This document shows positions 17,405 to 26,990 of a stretch of 64,000 nt of DNA, one piece after another. Under the pieces are notes generated by a model, which ran no database searches, was not told the DNA's origin, and saw nothing but the letters and a program-made list of their open reading frames with translations. Where the stretch lies: assembly GCF_001613225.1 (NCBI RefSeq), contig NZ_BDBY01000187.1:1-64000 (forward strand), in the 5' to 3' direction. The position numbers and the translations under genes were made by a program. The first letter of the stretch is position 1. Each line of letters opens with the position of its first letter. The DNA comes from Nocardia pseudovaccinii NBRC 100343. GTDB lineage: Bacteria; Actinomycetota; Actinomycetes; Mycobacteriales; Mycobacteriaceae.

Positions 17405-18394
17405 GTGTTTGCTGCACGTATGCTCGGCCATGTGTTGTCGGTGCCGGTGCCGCCGATGCTGGCGGTGACGGGGATCCCTCCGCCCGGACCTGAGTGGGTC
17501 CGGGAATTCAAATGGGACGGGTTTCGCAGCCTGGTGCGCTGTGAGGCCGGAAGGTGCACGATCTTCAGTCGCAACGGTCGAGATCTGACCGGTTCGTTCC
17601 CTGATATCGCCGATGGAGTGCTGGCGCTCGCAGGGGCCCGGATGATCGTCGACGGAGAGATCGTAGCGCCGGACCCCACCACAGGCCGCCCGAACTTCGG
17701 CCGACTACAGCGTCGGCTCGGGGCCCGACCCAGTGCCCAGCGGATAGCCGCAGTTCCGACCCAGCTGTTCGTCTTCGACTTGCTGTGGCTCCAGGATCGA
17801 TCGACAACGACGCTGCCGTACCTTGCTCGCCGCGATCGACTCGACGACCTGGGCCTCGAAGGACCGTTTGTGCGCACTCCCCCCTACTTCCTCGTGGATC
17901 CCGACCGGATGCTCGAGGTGGCACGCACTGAGCAAATCGAGGGCATTCTCAGTAAAAGAACCGATTCTTTGTACCGGCCGGGGAGGCATGCCACCTGGGT
18001 GAAGAGCCCGATCTGGCAGACGGCCGACGCCCTGATCGTTGCCGCTTTGCCCGGCAGCGGCGCGAACCGCGACACCTTCGGCGCACTCGCGCTGGGCGCG
18101 TACGACGACGCGGGGCACCTGGTCTACGTCGGCAGCGTCGGCACCGGGTTCTCGCGGGCGGCCCGGCGCGCCATTCGAGCTGCTCTCGACGAGATCGGTC
18201 GCACCACCAGCCCGTTGACGAACCCGGATCCGAAAAAGATTGGGGCACAGCAATCTTGGGTGGACCACATCCTCGTAGTCAGCGTGCGGTACCGAGAGTT
18301 CACCGCCGACGGCGTGTTCCGGCATCCGAGCTTCCGTGGGATACGCCCCGATCTCGCCCCTCACGACATCAAAGTGCCGGAGTATGGTTCGTAA
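17405..18394 (+). CDS. ATP-dependent DNA ligase (LigD ligase-domain/LigC type)
   Basis: A 329-aa stand-alone ATP-dependent ligase that would seal nicks via a lysyl-AMP. Motif I is EFKWDGFRS (nucleophile Lys near 36), motif III is FVFDLLW, motif IV is EGILSKR and motif V is WVKSP, with the OB-fold half following. It has only the ligase module; the nuclease and primase modules of full LigD are absent. The GTG at 17405 is used here, with an in-frame ATG five codons later; neither has a strong ribosome-binding site. It is divergent from the PolB/Tpg/PolA operon across a shared palindrome, suggesting a joint DNA-end or gap-filling function. The 18395-18621 gap holds no gene I can support. Confidence 0.88.
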   Translation: MFAARMLGHVLSVPVPPMLAVTGIPPPGPEWVREFKWDGFRSLVRCEAGRCTIFSRNGRDLTGSFPDIADGVLALAGARMIVDGEIVAPDPTTGRPNFGRLQRRLGARPSAQRIAAVPTQLFVFDLLWLQDRSTTTLPYLARRDRLDDLGLEGPFVRTPPYFLVDPDRMLEVARTEQIEGILSKRTDSLYRPGRHATWVKSPIWQTADALIVAALPGSGANRDTFGALALGAYDDAGHLVYVGSVGTGFSRAARRAIRAALDEIGRTTSPLTNPDPKKIGAQQSWVDHILVVSVRYREFTADGVFRHPSFRGIRPDLAPHDIKVPEYGS

Positions 18395-18621
18395 AAGCAT
18401 CCTGAACTGCACAAACGATCGTCGCTGCCGCTGGAACGCCGTGTAGTGCCGATTAGTGCGTGACCTTGCGTTCTTTGCTCAGTTCGGCGCGCAAATCGGA
18501 CTGTATGGAGATCGGTGAAGTCTTGTGGCCGAAATGGCCCGCGCCGAGAACCGAACACAGCGCCACGAGCCACTTCGGCGGCAGGTTCCGGCCGATGAGG
18601 CCAGGCCGGGCGCCCCGAGGT

Positions 18622-20718
18622 CTATACGACCTTGGCGGCGATCAGCAGGTTCCAGATATCGCCTTGGTCGACGATCTCGACGCCGAGTTTCTTCGCCTTG
18701 GTCAGCTTGCTCTCGCCGACTCCCGCGCCGGTGATGAGCAGGTCGGTGTTCGCCGAGACCGAGGACGCTGCCGTCGCGCCCGCCTTCTCACACAGGCGTT
18801 GGAAGGTCGGGCGGGCGACTTTTTCGCCGGAGCGCGGGTCGCTGATAGCGCCGGTGATTACCACCGTCTTGTCTTGCAGGGGCGCGCCAGCCGCGACGAC
18901 CGGGGGTAGGTCCTCCTCGCGCACGTCCAGGGAGACGCCCGCCTGTCGTAGCCGCTCCAGTTCCGGGCGCAGGCGATCCAAGTGCGCGGCCAGGGAAGCG
19001 GCGACCTTCGGTCCGATATCCTCCACCGCCACGAGCCGTTCCTCGCCCGCGTCGGCGACCTCCTCCAGCGAGCCGAATCCCGCCCGGGCCAGGCGCGCGG
19101 CGGTGCCGTCGGAGGCCATCGGGATCGCCAAGCCGATCAGCGCACGACGCAGCCCGACCTGGCGGCTGGCATCGATCGAGTCGATCATGCGCGCGGCTGA
19201 GACCTCGCCGATGCGGTCGAACTCGAGCAGGCGCTCCTTTGTCAGCATGTAGAAGTCCGACGGGCGCTCCAGGATGCCCGCCTCGGCCAGGCGTTCGATC
19301 CACACCGGCCCGATGGCGTCGATGTCGGCCGCCGCCCGCGATGCCCAGTGGATGAGCCTGCGCACCGTCTGCGCGGGGCAGGAGACGTTGGTGCAGAACA
19401 ACTCTCGGCTGTTGCCCTGCTCGGTCACCGGCTGCTCGCACGATGGACAGGCGGTGGGCGGCACGATCTCGCGCTCGGAGCCCGTGCGTTTGGAGGCGTC
19501 GAGCACGCCCGCCACGAACGGGATCACGTCACCCGCGCGGCGCACCAGCACGGTGTCACCGACCTTGATGTCGCGGGCGCGGATCACCTCTTGGTTGGCC
19601 AGCGTGGCCTTCGTGACCGTCGTGCCGCCCACGAACACTGGCTCGAGCCACGCGACCGGGACGATCTTGCCCGTCTTGCCGACGTCCCAGACCACGTCGC
19701 CCAGCAACGTGGTCTTTTCCTCGGCGGCGAACTTGAACGCCAGCGCGCCACGCGGGGAGCTCGATCGAGTCCCGGCCGCCGCGTAGGCACCACGGTCGGC
19801 CAGCCGCAGCACCGCGCCGTCGATGTCGTAGTCGAGCTCGTTGCGACCTTGCTCGATCGCGCTGATCGCCGCCTGGGCTTGCTCGGCGTCGGCGCAGAGC
19901 CGCATCTGGGCGCCTGCGATCCCCAGTGTCCGCAGGCCCTCCCCGAGGTCGACCGCAGCGCTGTCCGCAGAGGTATCCAAGTCGAAACCGAAGAACTGCA
20001 GGCGACGCTCGGAAACTGTGGCTGGGTCCTTCGCACGCAGGGTGCCGGCTGCGGCGTTGCGAGGATTGATCAGCGGCTTGTCCGGATGCGCCGTGTTGTA
20101 GGCGAGGAAGGTCGAACGCAGCATTACCGCCTCGCCACGCACCTCCACCCGCCCCGGGACGTCGATCCGCTCGGGAACACCATCGACCAACGCGCGGACC
20201 AGTACGGTCACGTCGTCCCCGGTGGTGCCATCACCCCGGGTCACCGCACGCACCAGCCGCCCGTCCTCGAAGACCAGGGCCAGGGACAAGCCGTCGAGTT
20301 TCGGCATTACCACCACCGACTGGCCGGCAAAGCGATCGAAGAACGCCGCGACCTGATCGGGCTTGGTTGCCTTCTCGAGTGACAGCATCGGACGCGAGTG
20401 CCGGATCGGGGCGTGCAGCACGGCGGGCGCACCGACCTGCTCGAGCGGATTCGGGTCGGGCGTGAGGTCGGGGTGTGCCTCGATCAGGCCGCGTAGCTCG
20501 TCCTCGATCGCGTCGTACTCGGCGTCCGCGACCAGCGGCGAGCCCTGGTAATAGGCGTCGCGCAGCGCCACAATGCGCTCCGCGAGCTCTTGGATATGCT
20601 CCCCAGTTTCCACAGCGCCCGACGCTACCGACACCCACCGACACCCAGGTGAAACGTCGTCGCGGGGGCGATCAGATGTGGTTGCACCGGCTCCGAGGCT
20701 GTGGATGTTCATTTGCAT
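18622..20718 (-). CDS. ligA: NAD-dependent DNA ligase, probable accessory copy
   Basis: A LigA-family ligase with the adenylation motif MPKLDGLS (Lys near 140), the four-cysteine zinc finger (CPSCEQ then CTNVSCPAQ), the HhH region (IGPKVAASLAAHL) and a C-terminal BRCT domain from about 610. The ATG at 20718 has an excellent AGGAGACCAA before it and gives 698 aa with a 35-residue extension of unusual composition; the GTG at 20613 (VETGEHIQELAERI) would give the usual LigA N-terminus. Standing beside an ATP-dependent ligase and polymerase paralogues, it is probably an extra copy rather than the essential gene, which I infer is elsewhere. Confidence 0.9.
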   Translation of the reverse strand: MQMNIHSLGAGATTSDRPRDDVSPGCRWVSVASGAVETGEHIQELAERIVALRDAYYQGSPLVADAEYDAIEDELRGLIEAHPDLTPDPNPLEQVGAPAVLHAPIRHSRPMLSLEKATKPDQVAAFFDRFAGQSVVVMPKLDGLSLALVFEDGRLVRAVTRGDGTTGDDVTVLVRALVDGVPERIDVPGRVEVRGEAVMLRSTFLAYNTAHPDKPLINPRNAAAGTLRAKDPATVSERRLQFFGFDLDTSADSAAVDLGEGLRTLGIAGAQMRLCADAEQAQAAISAIEQGRNELDYDIDGAVLRLADRGAYAAAGTRSSSPRGALAFKFAAEEKTTLLGDVVWDVGKTGKIVPVAWLEPVFVGGTTVTKATLANQEVIRARDIKVGDTVLVRRAGDVIPFVAGVLDASKRTGSEREIVPPTACPSCEQPVTEQGNSRELFCTNVSCPAQTVRRLIHWASRAAADIDAIGPVWIERLAEAGILERPSDFYMLTKERLLEFDRIGEVSAARMIDSIDASRQVGLRRALIGLAIPMASDGTAARLARAGFGSLEEVADAGEERLVAVEDIGPKVAASLAAHLDRLRPELERLRQAGVSLDVREEDLPPVVAAGAPLQDKTVVITGAISDPRSGEKVARPTFQRLCEKAGATAASSVSANTDLLITGAGVGESKLTKAKKLGVEIVDQGDIWNLLIAAKVV

Positions 20719-21558
20719 TTGGTCTCCTATGGTGTGCTGCCCAGCGACTTGTCGCCAAACAATACACCCGTTACGGGGATAAAGTAAAACTCACCGGAAC
20801 TGGACCTTGTGGTGGTAACGACCAAAGGAGTGAGCGGCAGAAAGGAATCCGGCCAAGAGATCCGTCTTGTTGTCGGTCACGCTGTGCGCGATCCGGCTGC
20901 TCACCCGGGCTTGTTCACCCGGGCTTGTTCACCCGGCGGGGATCCGGCACGACGAGCGCGCCGCTCTCAAGGACCGGCAAGCCACCGTCACGTCTACTCG
21001 GTCGACGCGGACACCCCGATCTGGCGCCCGACGCCGCTCGAGATGACAGTCGCACCAACGGTGAAGTCCGCTGCCGATCGTCTCTGTAGCGAACTGCGGC
21101 ATCGTTGCCGGAGTGCTATCCCGATCGTGAGAGCCGAACTTGATGTCGGACCTGCCCGCCATCGTGAACCCCTGCCGCAGCGCTGGCCTGACTCCGAGGC
21201 CGACCACCCACCTCGGACGACGAGGACCGAATGGTCTCGGACTCGCGCTGATTCACAACCCATCTCGCTCCACTTGGCCTGTCCCATGACGACGAGGTTT
21301 GGGGTCGTCGTCGCGATGCGGGGAGCAGAAAAATGATATCCGGCACGACGAGGTGGATCCCGGGGCCAGGTCTCGCCACCTTCCCCGAGGGACGTGCCAT
21401 TTTGCCTGGTCAAATGGGTCGAGCGCGCTCACCAACACACCGCGCGAAGTCACCTCGTACGACAACGGCTCACGGTCGAACCTCGGTACCTTGCCTGCGT
21501 CGCCAGCGGGGCCGTGTTGATGTATGTGTTGGCCGTGCGCCGCGGACCAACCTCCCAG
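20719..21558. other. 840-bp stretch without a supportable gene, with a palindrome
   Basis: Open frames here translate to arginine- and serine-rich sequence with no recognisable family, so I call none. CCCGTTACGGG (20767-20777) is a perfect 11-bp palindrome about 50 bp before the ligA start and may be an operator. A 14-bp unit ending GGGCTTG is tandemly repeated around 20900-20935. The rest looks like decayed sequence. Confidence 0.45.
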
Positions 21559-22572
21559 TTACAGGATGCGGGCGTTAGCGCGGATCGATTCCAGGCAGTC
21601 CAGCATTGACGGCTGAGCGCCGTACACCAGCTGCATCGCGCGCTGGTAGCCGACCTCGAGGGCTGGCCTGCCGGGATGTTCGTCGGCGACAAGCGGGCTG
21701 ACCGCGAAGCCTCCGGCCGGGCGCGGGGTGTGGCTGAACCCTGCCGCGGCGCTGTGCTCATCAACGTCAGCGCACAACTGCGCGATCCCGTCAGTGCCGA
21801 GCGCATTGAGCGCGGCGAGCACCTGCGCGTCGCTGAGCAGGCAGTGGATGTCGTAGAGGTGGCGCGCATTACGCTGCAGAGCAGCAAGGGCCTTCTCCTC
21901 GGGCGCGCGTGAGACCCCGTCGTGCAGTGCCGCCAGCTTCTCGAACAGTGTCCGTTCGGGTGCGAGTACCTCGACTGTAAACTGGTTGAACTCTGCCCAC
22001 GTATCCGCGGTGTCACCGAAGTGTTTGATCGCGAAATCGGCTACGAGGGAGCGGATCTCGTGACGTCGAGTCGGGAAGGTTCCGCCTCGGGTGCCCATCT
22101 CGAGCAGCACGCCTTCCTTGATTGCGTCCGCTGCGGCCGGCGAAGCCGTGGCCTGCGCCGGGTAGAGGTAGCTGACGTTGCGTTTGACTCCCGTCGTCAC
22201 CTCTTTCGGCACGATCGCTTCCTCGGGCAGGCCAAGGTGCGCGGTGACGGCATCGCGCAGGCCTTTGAGCACCTTGTCCTTCGTACCGAGACCAGCACCG
22301 ACGTCTGGGAATGCGACCAGCAGGTCGATGTCCTCGGAAAACCGTTCGATCAGGTCATAGGCCCGCGACAGCGAGGTACCGCCCTTGAATATCACTGTCA
22401 CCGTGCCGTTTCCGGCTTGCCCGGTGACCTCGACCGGGAAGGTGCATGCTCGTAGAACTTCCATGGCCCAGAAGTCCTTCTCGAGGTAGGACTGGTCGAG
22501 GCCGAGTTGCTGTGCAGCCGAAGCGATCAGCGCGGCCAGCTCGTCGGGGTGCTCACGCAGCAGAGGAGGCAT
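21559..22572 (-). CDS. AbiEii-family nucleotidyltransferase toxin
   Basis: A 337-aa protein of the AbiEii/AbiGii family, the toxin of type IV AbiE toxin-antitoxin and abortive-infection systems; relatives modify tRNA or act as GTP-using nucleotidyltransferases. The polymerase-beta-like motif is FKGGTSLSRAYDLIERFSED followed by IDL (GGTS near 64-67, Asp 81 and 83), and a downstream PERTLFEKLAALHD supplies the family's conserved Lys/Glu helix. The start ATG shares one base with the antitoxin stop (TAATG), so the pair is coupled, as in known AbiE operons. Confidence 0.88.
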   Translation of the reverse strand: MPPLLREHPDELAALIASAAQQLGLDQSYLEKDFWAMEVLRACTFPVEVTGQAGNGTVTVIFKGGTSLSRAYDLIERFSEDIDLLVAFPDVGAGLGTKDKVLKGLRDAVTAHLGLPEEAIVPKEVTTGVKRNVSYLYPAQATASPAAADAIKEGVLLEMGTRGGTFPTRRHEIRSLVADFAIKHFGDTADTWAEFNQFTVEVLAPERTLFEKLAALHDGVSRAPEEKALAALQRNARHLYDIHCLLSDAQVLAALNALGTDGIAQLCADVDEHSAAAGFSHTPRPAGGFAVSPLVADEHPGRPALEVGYQRAMQLVYGAQPSMLDCLESIRANARIL

Positions 22573-23189
22573 TAGGCCAGCATGCCCGATACCTGCAAAT
22601 CCTCACCCAGGCGCCGCAGGTTGTCGCGCAACGCCGGAGAACGCTCACCCTCCGCTGCGGTCGCGAGTTTTCGCCACCGTAGCTTGCCGGTGGCCACCGC
22701 TTTGCCAATCGCCTCCGCGAGCGCGGACCAGCCACCATCGACAGTGGTCTCCCAGTCACCGCGCAGCAGTTCGAGCGTGGCGATCTCGAGCGACCTCAAC
22801 CCCAGCCGCTTGAGGTTGCTGCGCTTGGACACCTTTACCCCCGGCACCGCTGTCGGCACCGATCCGGTCACGACCATGGTCGGCTTGGCCGGGACCTGTG
22901 TGGTCAAACCGAACGCGCGCGCCGCGGTGAACCCTGTCGGTCCGGCTCCAATGGTGCCCAGCACCTCGACGGCGATGGCTTCGGCGGAGGGCCGGGTGGT
23001 GCCGTAGCGGGTCTTCGCGCCCTTGAAGTACAAGCCTTTACGGATGCGCACCAGCTCTCCACGCTGGTGCGCGCGCTTGACCGCCGAGTTCGCAGCATCG
23101 ACTGTCCCCGGCAGGCGGTTAGTGTGCACGAAGCTGCCAACCGGGACCGTCGCCAACGCCTTACCGGCGTCACCTACTGCAGCCCTCAT
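22572..23189 (-). CDS. AbiEi-type antitoxin/transcriptional regulator
   Basis: A 205-aa partner of the downstream AbiEii toxin. It has a predicted winged-HTH N-terminal half (VKRAHQRGELVRIRKGLYF, the family's wing) and an effector half, as in AbiEi antitoxins that repress their own promoter. A longer reading from 23372 exists, but the ATG at 23189 fits best: a TACACT -10 element ends eight bases before it and an inverted repeat overlaps it, so the transcript is probably leaderless. Confidence 0.82.
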   Translation of the reverse strand: MRAAVGDAGKALATVPVGSFVHTNRLPGTVDAANSAVKRAHQRGELVRIRKGLYFKGAKTRYGTTRPSAEAIAVEVLGTIGAGPTGFTAARAFGLTTQVPAKPTMVVTGSVPTAVPGVKVSKRSNLKRLGLRSLEIATLELLRGDWETTVDGGWSALAEAIGKAVATGKLRWRKLATAAEGERSPALRDNLRRLGEDLQVSGMLA

Positions 23190-23217
23190 GACAGGAAAGT
23201 GTAGCGAAAACCTGTCA
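23189..23217. promoter_or_regulatory. inverted-repeat operator over the abiE promoter
   Basis: TGACAGG (23189-23195) and CCTGTCA (23211-23217) are perfect 7-bp inverted arms 15 bp apart. They flank the TACACT -10 hexamer on the minus strand and touch the antitoxin ATG. AbiEi proteins are known to bind inverted repeats in their own promoter, so this is the expected autoregulatory operator. Between here and 23619 I see no gene. Confidence 0.65.
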
Positions 23218-23619
23218 CGAAATCGAGGCAAGAAGGCGTGACGCCACACACCAGACTGCCCGACTACCTGCGGAAATGACAGGTCCCGCCCGCCGCGCAG
23301 ACTTTCCTGGCTGTCCCAAGCAGTACGCCCCTCTCCGCCGCCGGTTCGCCGCACCCGGCCCAGGCTCGTCACAGTGGCCCGCAGCTGCAGCCCAGACCTA
23401 GCGGCCCGGCGGATCGCCCAGGTCAGCCCAGCAGTGCGTCATGACCACTTCGCAGCATGGGGCGGCCCGGTGAGGCTCCCGGGCGCTCGGAGATGATGCC
23501 GGTCAGTTCAGGCCGCTGCAGATTCCGGCCCAGCGAGGTGTGCTCTGGCAGCTGTGGCCGCCGCGATTCTGAGTGAGGTTCTCCGACTGAGCGCAGATTC
23601 AGGCGGCGCTATCATTCGG

Positions 23620-23886
23620 TCATCTCCTGGCTCGGCGCGTGGTCGCCATAAACCCGCGGATTCCGAGAACGACGAACAGCGTTCCCCAGGCAACCAGCGC
23701 TCCGCTGGCAACCTTTCCCAGGGGCTCGGCAAGGATCAAGGCCAAGGTCACGATGGTGATCCCAGCCGCGGTACCCATCACGAGGTATGTGATGGCTGCC
23801 GTGGTGTTTGTGATCGTGGGTGCGTGATCGGCAGGCGTGGTCTCCTGCGGGTCCGTGTGGTCGATGCCCAGAAGTGAGCGCAACAT
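23620..23886 (-). CDS. small two-helix membrane protein
   Basis: An 88-aa protein with two probable transmembrane segments (about 31-53, ITYLVMGTAAGITIVTLALI, and 60-80, GALVAWGTLFVVLGIRG) after a short polar Thr/His-rich N-terminus and before a basic tail (TTRRARR). The ATG follows AAAGAGGTTCTAT. It lies 51 bp downstream of an EamA transporter gene on the same strand. Family not recognised. Confidence 0.6.
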   Translation of the reverse strand: MLRSLLGIDHTDPQETTPADHAPTITNTTAAITYLVMGTAAGITIVTLALILAEPLGKVASGALVAWGTLFVVLGIRGFMATTRRARR

Positions 23887-23937
23887 ATAGAACCTCTTTC
23901 GATGATGGAGAAGCCCTGACCGCGAAGGCAGTACGTC

Positions 23938-24816
23938 TCATTCAGCTGGCCGGTTCCCGTCAAAACACCTGGCATCCAACACTATCGCTGCAGCGACGAG
24001 GAGCCCACTCAGTGCCGTCGCCAGCGAAATCTGCGATCTGTCCAGTGCCGCAACGACACCCGAGGCCACGATCGCTTCGTTCACTCCGACCGCACCGGCT
24101 ATAGGAGCAGACAGTCGAGGCATCGCCCGCCAGTACAGTGCCAGCCCTGGAGCGAGCAGCCCCGCACCGAGTGCTAGTTCGGCGAGCATGTGCTCGCAGT
24201 CCCTGGTGGTCGTTGTCAGCAAGGGCGCGGTGAAGGCTGCGGCGGCGGTCAGTTGGAGCCCGGCCGACACGGTCGGATCGCGATGGCGAGACTCCCGGGC
24301 CACCAAGGTGATCAACGTCGTCACCGTAGCCGCGCTCGCCAGGGCCAGTCCGCAGCCGATCAGCGCCATACCCGCGCCGACGTGGGCGCCGGATCGTGCC
24401 GAGACGAGGGCGATAGCCGCGGCGAGCAAGAGCACTTCGGCGACTATTACCGCGCTCATTTTCCGTTTCCGGGTGAGCACGGCGAGAGATAGCAGCATTA
24501 TCGGGGAAGCAAGGTGTAGGGCGACGACCACGGGGACGGGCCCGATCGCGAGCGCCGCGATATACAGCGAGAGGTTCGCGGCCTCGAGCAGGCCGAGTTG
24601 GACGTAAATTCTTGGGTGCGAGCGCAGTTCACGCCAAGGCCGGCGGCCGCCGAGAGTTGCGATAACCAGCAGCGGAATCGCCCCGCCCAACGCCACCAAA
24701 GGCCCGGCTCCCCCAGAGTCCAGCACAGCGAGACCCGCACTGAAGAGCCCCCATAGGCTCGTCCCCGCGAGAAGTACCACTACCGGCACAGCCGCACCTA
24801 CATCCAGCTGCGGCAC
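23938..24816 (-). CDS. EamA/DMT-family transporter
   Basis: A 292-aa integral membrane protein of the drug/metabolite transporter superfamily: about ten hydrophobic helices in two repeats, with IGPVPVVVALHLASPIMLLS at the end of the first repeat and VGVNEAIVASGVVAAL in the second, both typical of EamA proteins. Likely an exporter of a small metabolite; the substrate is unknown. The GTG at 24816 follows GAGGATTGAC. Confidence 0.82.
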   Translation of the reverse strand: MPQLDVGAAVPVVVLLAGTSLWGLFSAGLAVLDSGGAGPLVALGGAIPLLVIATLGGRRPWRELRSHPRIYVQLGLLEAANLSLYIAALAIGPVPVVVALHLASPIMLLSLAVLTRKRKMSAVIVAEVLLLAAAIALVSARSGAHVGAGMALIGCGLALASAATVTTLITLVARESRHRDPTVSAGLQLTAAAAFTAPLLTTTTRDCEHMLAELALGAGLLAPGLALYWRAMPRLSAPIAGAVGVNEAIVASGVVAALDRSQISLATALSGLLVAAAIVLDARCFDGNRPAE

Positions 24817-25734
24817 GTCAATCCTCGCACGTTACGTCGCAGGGCCTCAGGGATGGGCCAGAACGCGCCATCGATGATCGTCGCGAGACCCCACGCAGTT
24901 CATTCATGTTGGGATTGTCAACCGCCAGGGTCGTGAAGATGTAGAACGCTTCCGCTGACGCGTCCCATCGGATCACTGGTCTGATGCGACTGATCAAGAC
25001 AGGCCTTTGGGTTCGCGGCGCGGCGATCGGCGCCAACCAGGATGTCGCCGAATGCCGTTTCGAGTTCACCGCGCAAGACTAGGTCCCAACATCGCAGCCG
25101 CCGAAACACATGAACCATCCTCTGCACCATTGAAACTCGCGTGGTTCTTGCTTCAGATCTCAGTTTCGCGGATGGTGGCGGGGGTTCGCCCGCGTGTTGC
25201 GCGCAGTCGTGAGTCGTCGTTGCGGAAGCCTGGCTTGGAGAGAGCCCGGCGCCGAACATGACGAGAAATGATCAAGACCTACTTATAGGTGAACGGTGTC
25301 CCGGCGGCACGAGACACCTGATCAAAACAGGGCCGCGTGTAGGTCTATCCACAGGCTTGGTGCCGGACCGTCGGTGCACCGTTCGTTGACCGCCGCCGCG
25401 GCGACTCCTACCCCGATCTTGGGCGAAAGCCCTTATGTCAGACCGTGAGCGCCGGGGTGGTTTGGCCGGTTCGAACGGGATGGCACGGTGTGTCCTCCCG
25501 TCCGAACCGGTGTGGACCCGGTGGAATTGCTCGTGGTTCGAGCCCGCCCGCGCGACCGGACGCCCCATCTGCTCGAGAGCCGTGGAGCTCTGATCAAGAC
25601 CGGCGCCGTGCGGGTGCGCTGGGATCGCGAACAGCTCATCGGAGGCAAGCCCTGTGAGGCTCGTAAGTAGGGCGCTGCGCGTTCCTGCCCGGGTGTCGGA
25701 CCCGCGGAAAACCCGACCTGATGGAGGTACTGGA
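24817..25734. other. 918-bp non-coding stretch before an IS110 transposase, with repeats and a long hairpin
   Basis: No gene is supported. TGATCAAGAC occurs at 24991-25000, 25269-25278 and 25591-25600, and TGATCAAAAC at 25319-25328; an inverted copy (GTCTTGATCA) lies at 27053-27062, beyond the IS110 gene. A large inverted repeat has arms CCGGTTCGAACGGG (25466-25479) and CCCGTCCGAACCGG (25497-25510), 13 of 14 pairs. IS110 elements carry a structured non-coding RNA in such a region, so the right-hand part (about 25330-25734) may be the element's left end. Confidence 0.45.
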
Positions 25735-26982
25735 TTGAGCTGCTCCTGCGGAATCGACTGGGCCGAAGGGCATCACGACATCGCAATCGTCGACCGCGAC
25801 GGAAAGCTGGTGGCCAAGAAACGCATCAGCGACGACCCGGCGGGATTCATCGTATTGACCGAGATGCTGGCCGACGCCGGCGACGATCCCGACGATCCGA
25901 TCCCAATCGCGATCGAGACCCCGCGCGGGCTGATGGTGGCCGCCCTGCGCGCGACCGGGCGCCCGGTGTTCGCGATCAACCCGATGGCTGCGGCGCGCTA
26001 TCGGGAGAGGCGCTCGGTGGCCCGCGCGAAGTCTGATCACGCCGATGCGATGACGCTGGCGAACATCTTGCGCGTCGACGCCCATGTGCACCGGCAGTTG
26101 CCCGCCGACAGCGAACTGGCCCAAGCGATTTCGGTTCTTGCTCGTGCCCAGCAGGATGCTGTCTGGCGACGCAGCAAGGCCAGCAACGAGCTGCGGTCGA
26201 TCCTGCGCGAGTACTATCCGGCGTTCCTCGACGCCTTCGCCGGGAAGTCCGCCACCAACCTGGCCAAACCGGACGCCCGTGCGATCCTGGCCATCGCGCC
26301 CACGCCCGCGCACGCGGCCAAACTCACCAGAACCCGCATCGCCACCGCGCTGCGCCGTGCCGGCCGCAAGCGCGGCATCGACAACCTCGCCGACGATATT
26401 CTTCAACGCCTACGCACCTCGCAGCTGCGCCAGCCCGACCTCGTCGAGAAGGCAATGGGCCGCCAAGCGCTGGCTCTGCTCGGGATGCTCGATGCCGCCT
26501 GCACGGGTGCCGACGACCTGGAACAGGCCGCCGCCGAAGAATTCCGCAAACACCCCGACTACACCGTCATCACCAGCTTTCCCGGCCTGGCCGACCTGAC
26601 CGGAGCCCGTGTCCTCGCCGAGATCGGCGACGACCGCGACCGGTTCGCCGACGACCGCGCACTGAAGGCCTATGCCGGATCCGCGCCGGTCACCAGGGCG
26701 TCGGGCAAGGTCACCTCCATAACCCACCGCCGGATCAAGAACGACCGACTCGCCGCCGTGGGCTGGGTCTGGGCCACCTACGCCTCCATCAACCCCGGAC
26801 CCGCCCGGCAGCACTACCGCAAACGCAGAGATCACGGCGACCGCCACGCTGCCGCCCTGCGGCACCTGTTCAACAAGATGATCGGCCAGCTCTACCACTG
26901 CCTGCAAAACCGTCAAACCTTCGACCCCGTCAAAGCTTTCAGCCACCCTGCCAGCACACCGCAAGAACCAGCTGCCGCTTGA
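25735..26982 (+). mobile_element. IS110-family transposase
   Basis: A 415-aa DEDD-type recombinase. The N-terminal catalytic half begins CSCGIDWAEGHHDIAIVDRD (first Asp) and contains IAIETPRGLMVAAL and RSVARAKSDHADAMTLANIL, the DEDD signature of IS110 transposases. The C-terminal half has ITSFPGLADLTGARVLAEIG and the Ser-containing block AYAGSAPVTRASGK. The TTG at 25735 follows GGAGGTACTGGA. A longer frame starts upstream but adds non-family sequence. The gene looks intact. IS110 elements insert by RNA-guided recombination and lack ordinary terminal inverted repeats, so I cannot place the element's ends. Confidence 0.9.
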
Positions 26983-26990
26983 CATTTAGC

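Noticed and set aside
9500..20718. Replicon telomere or a true linear chromosome end
   Set aside because: No terminal palindromes or end sequence are present in the window; only the protein-coding content suggests such a link.
20809..21336. A 175-codon plus-strand frame upstream of the AbiE pair
   Set aside because: Arg/Ser/Pro-rich translation with an internal tandem repeat and no recognisable domain; reads as non-coding.
24918..25259. A 113-codon minus-strand frame before the IS110 region
   Set aside because: No domain, no start signal; probably decayed DNA.
25530..25560. A tRNA-like T-arm (GGTTCGAGCCCGCCC)
   Set aside because: No matching acceptor, D or anticodon arms could be found around it, so it is not called as a tRNA or attachment site.
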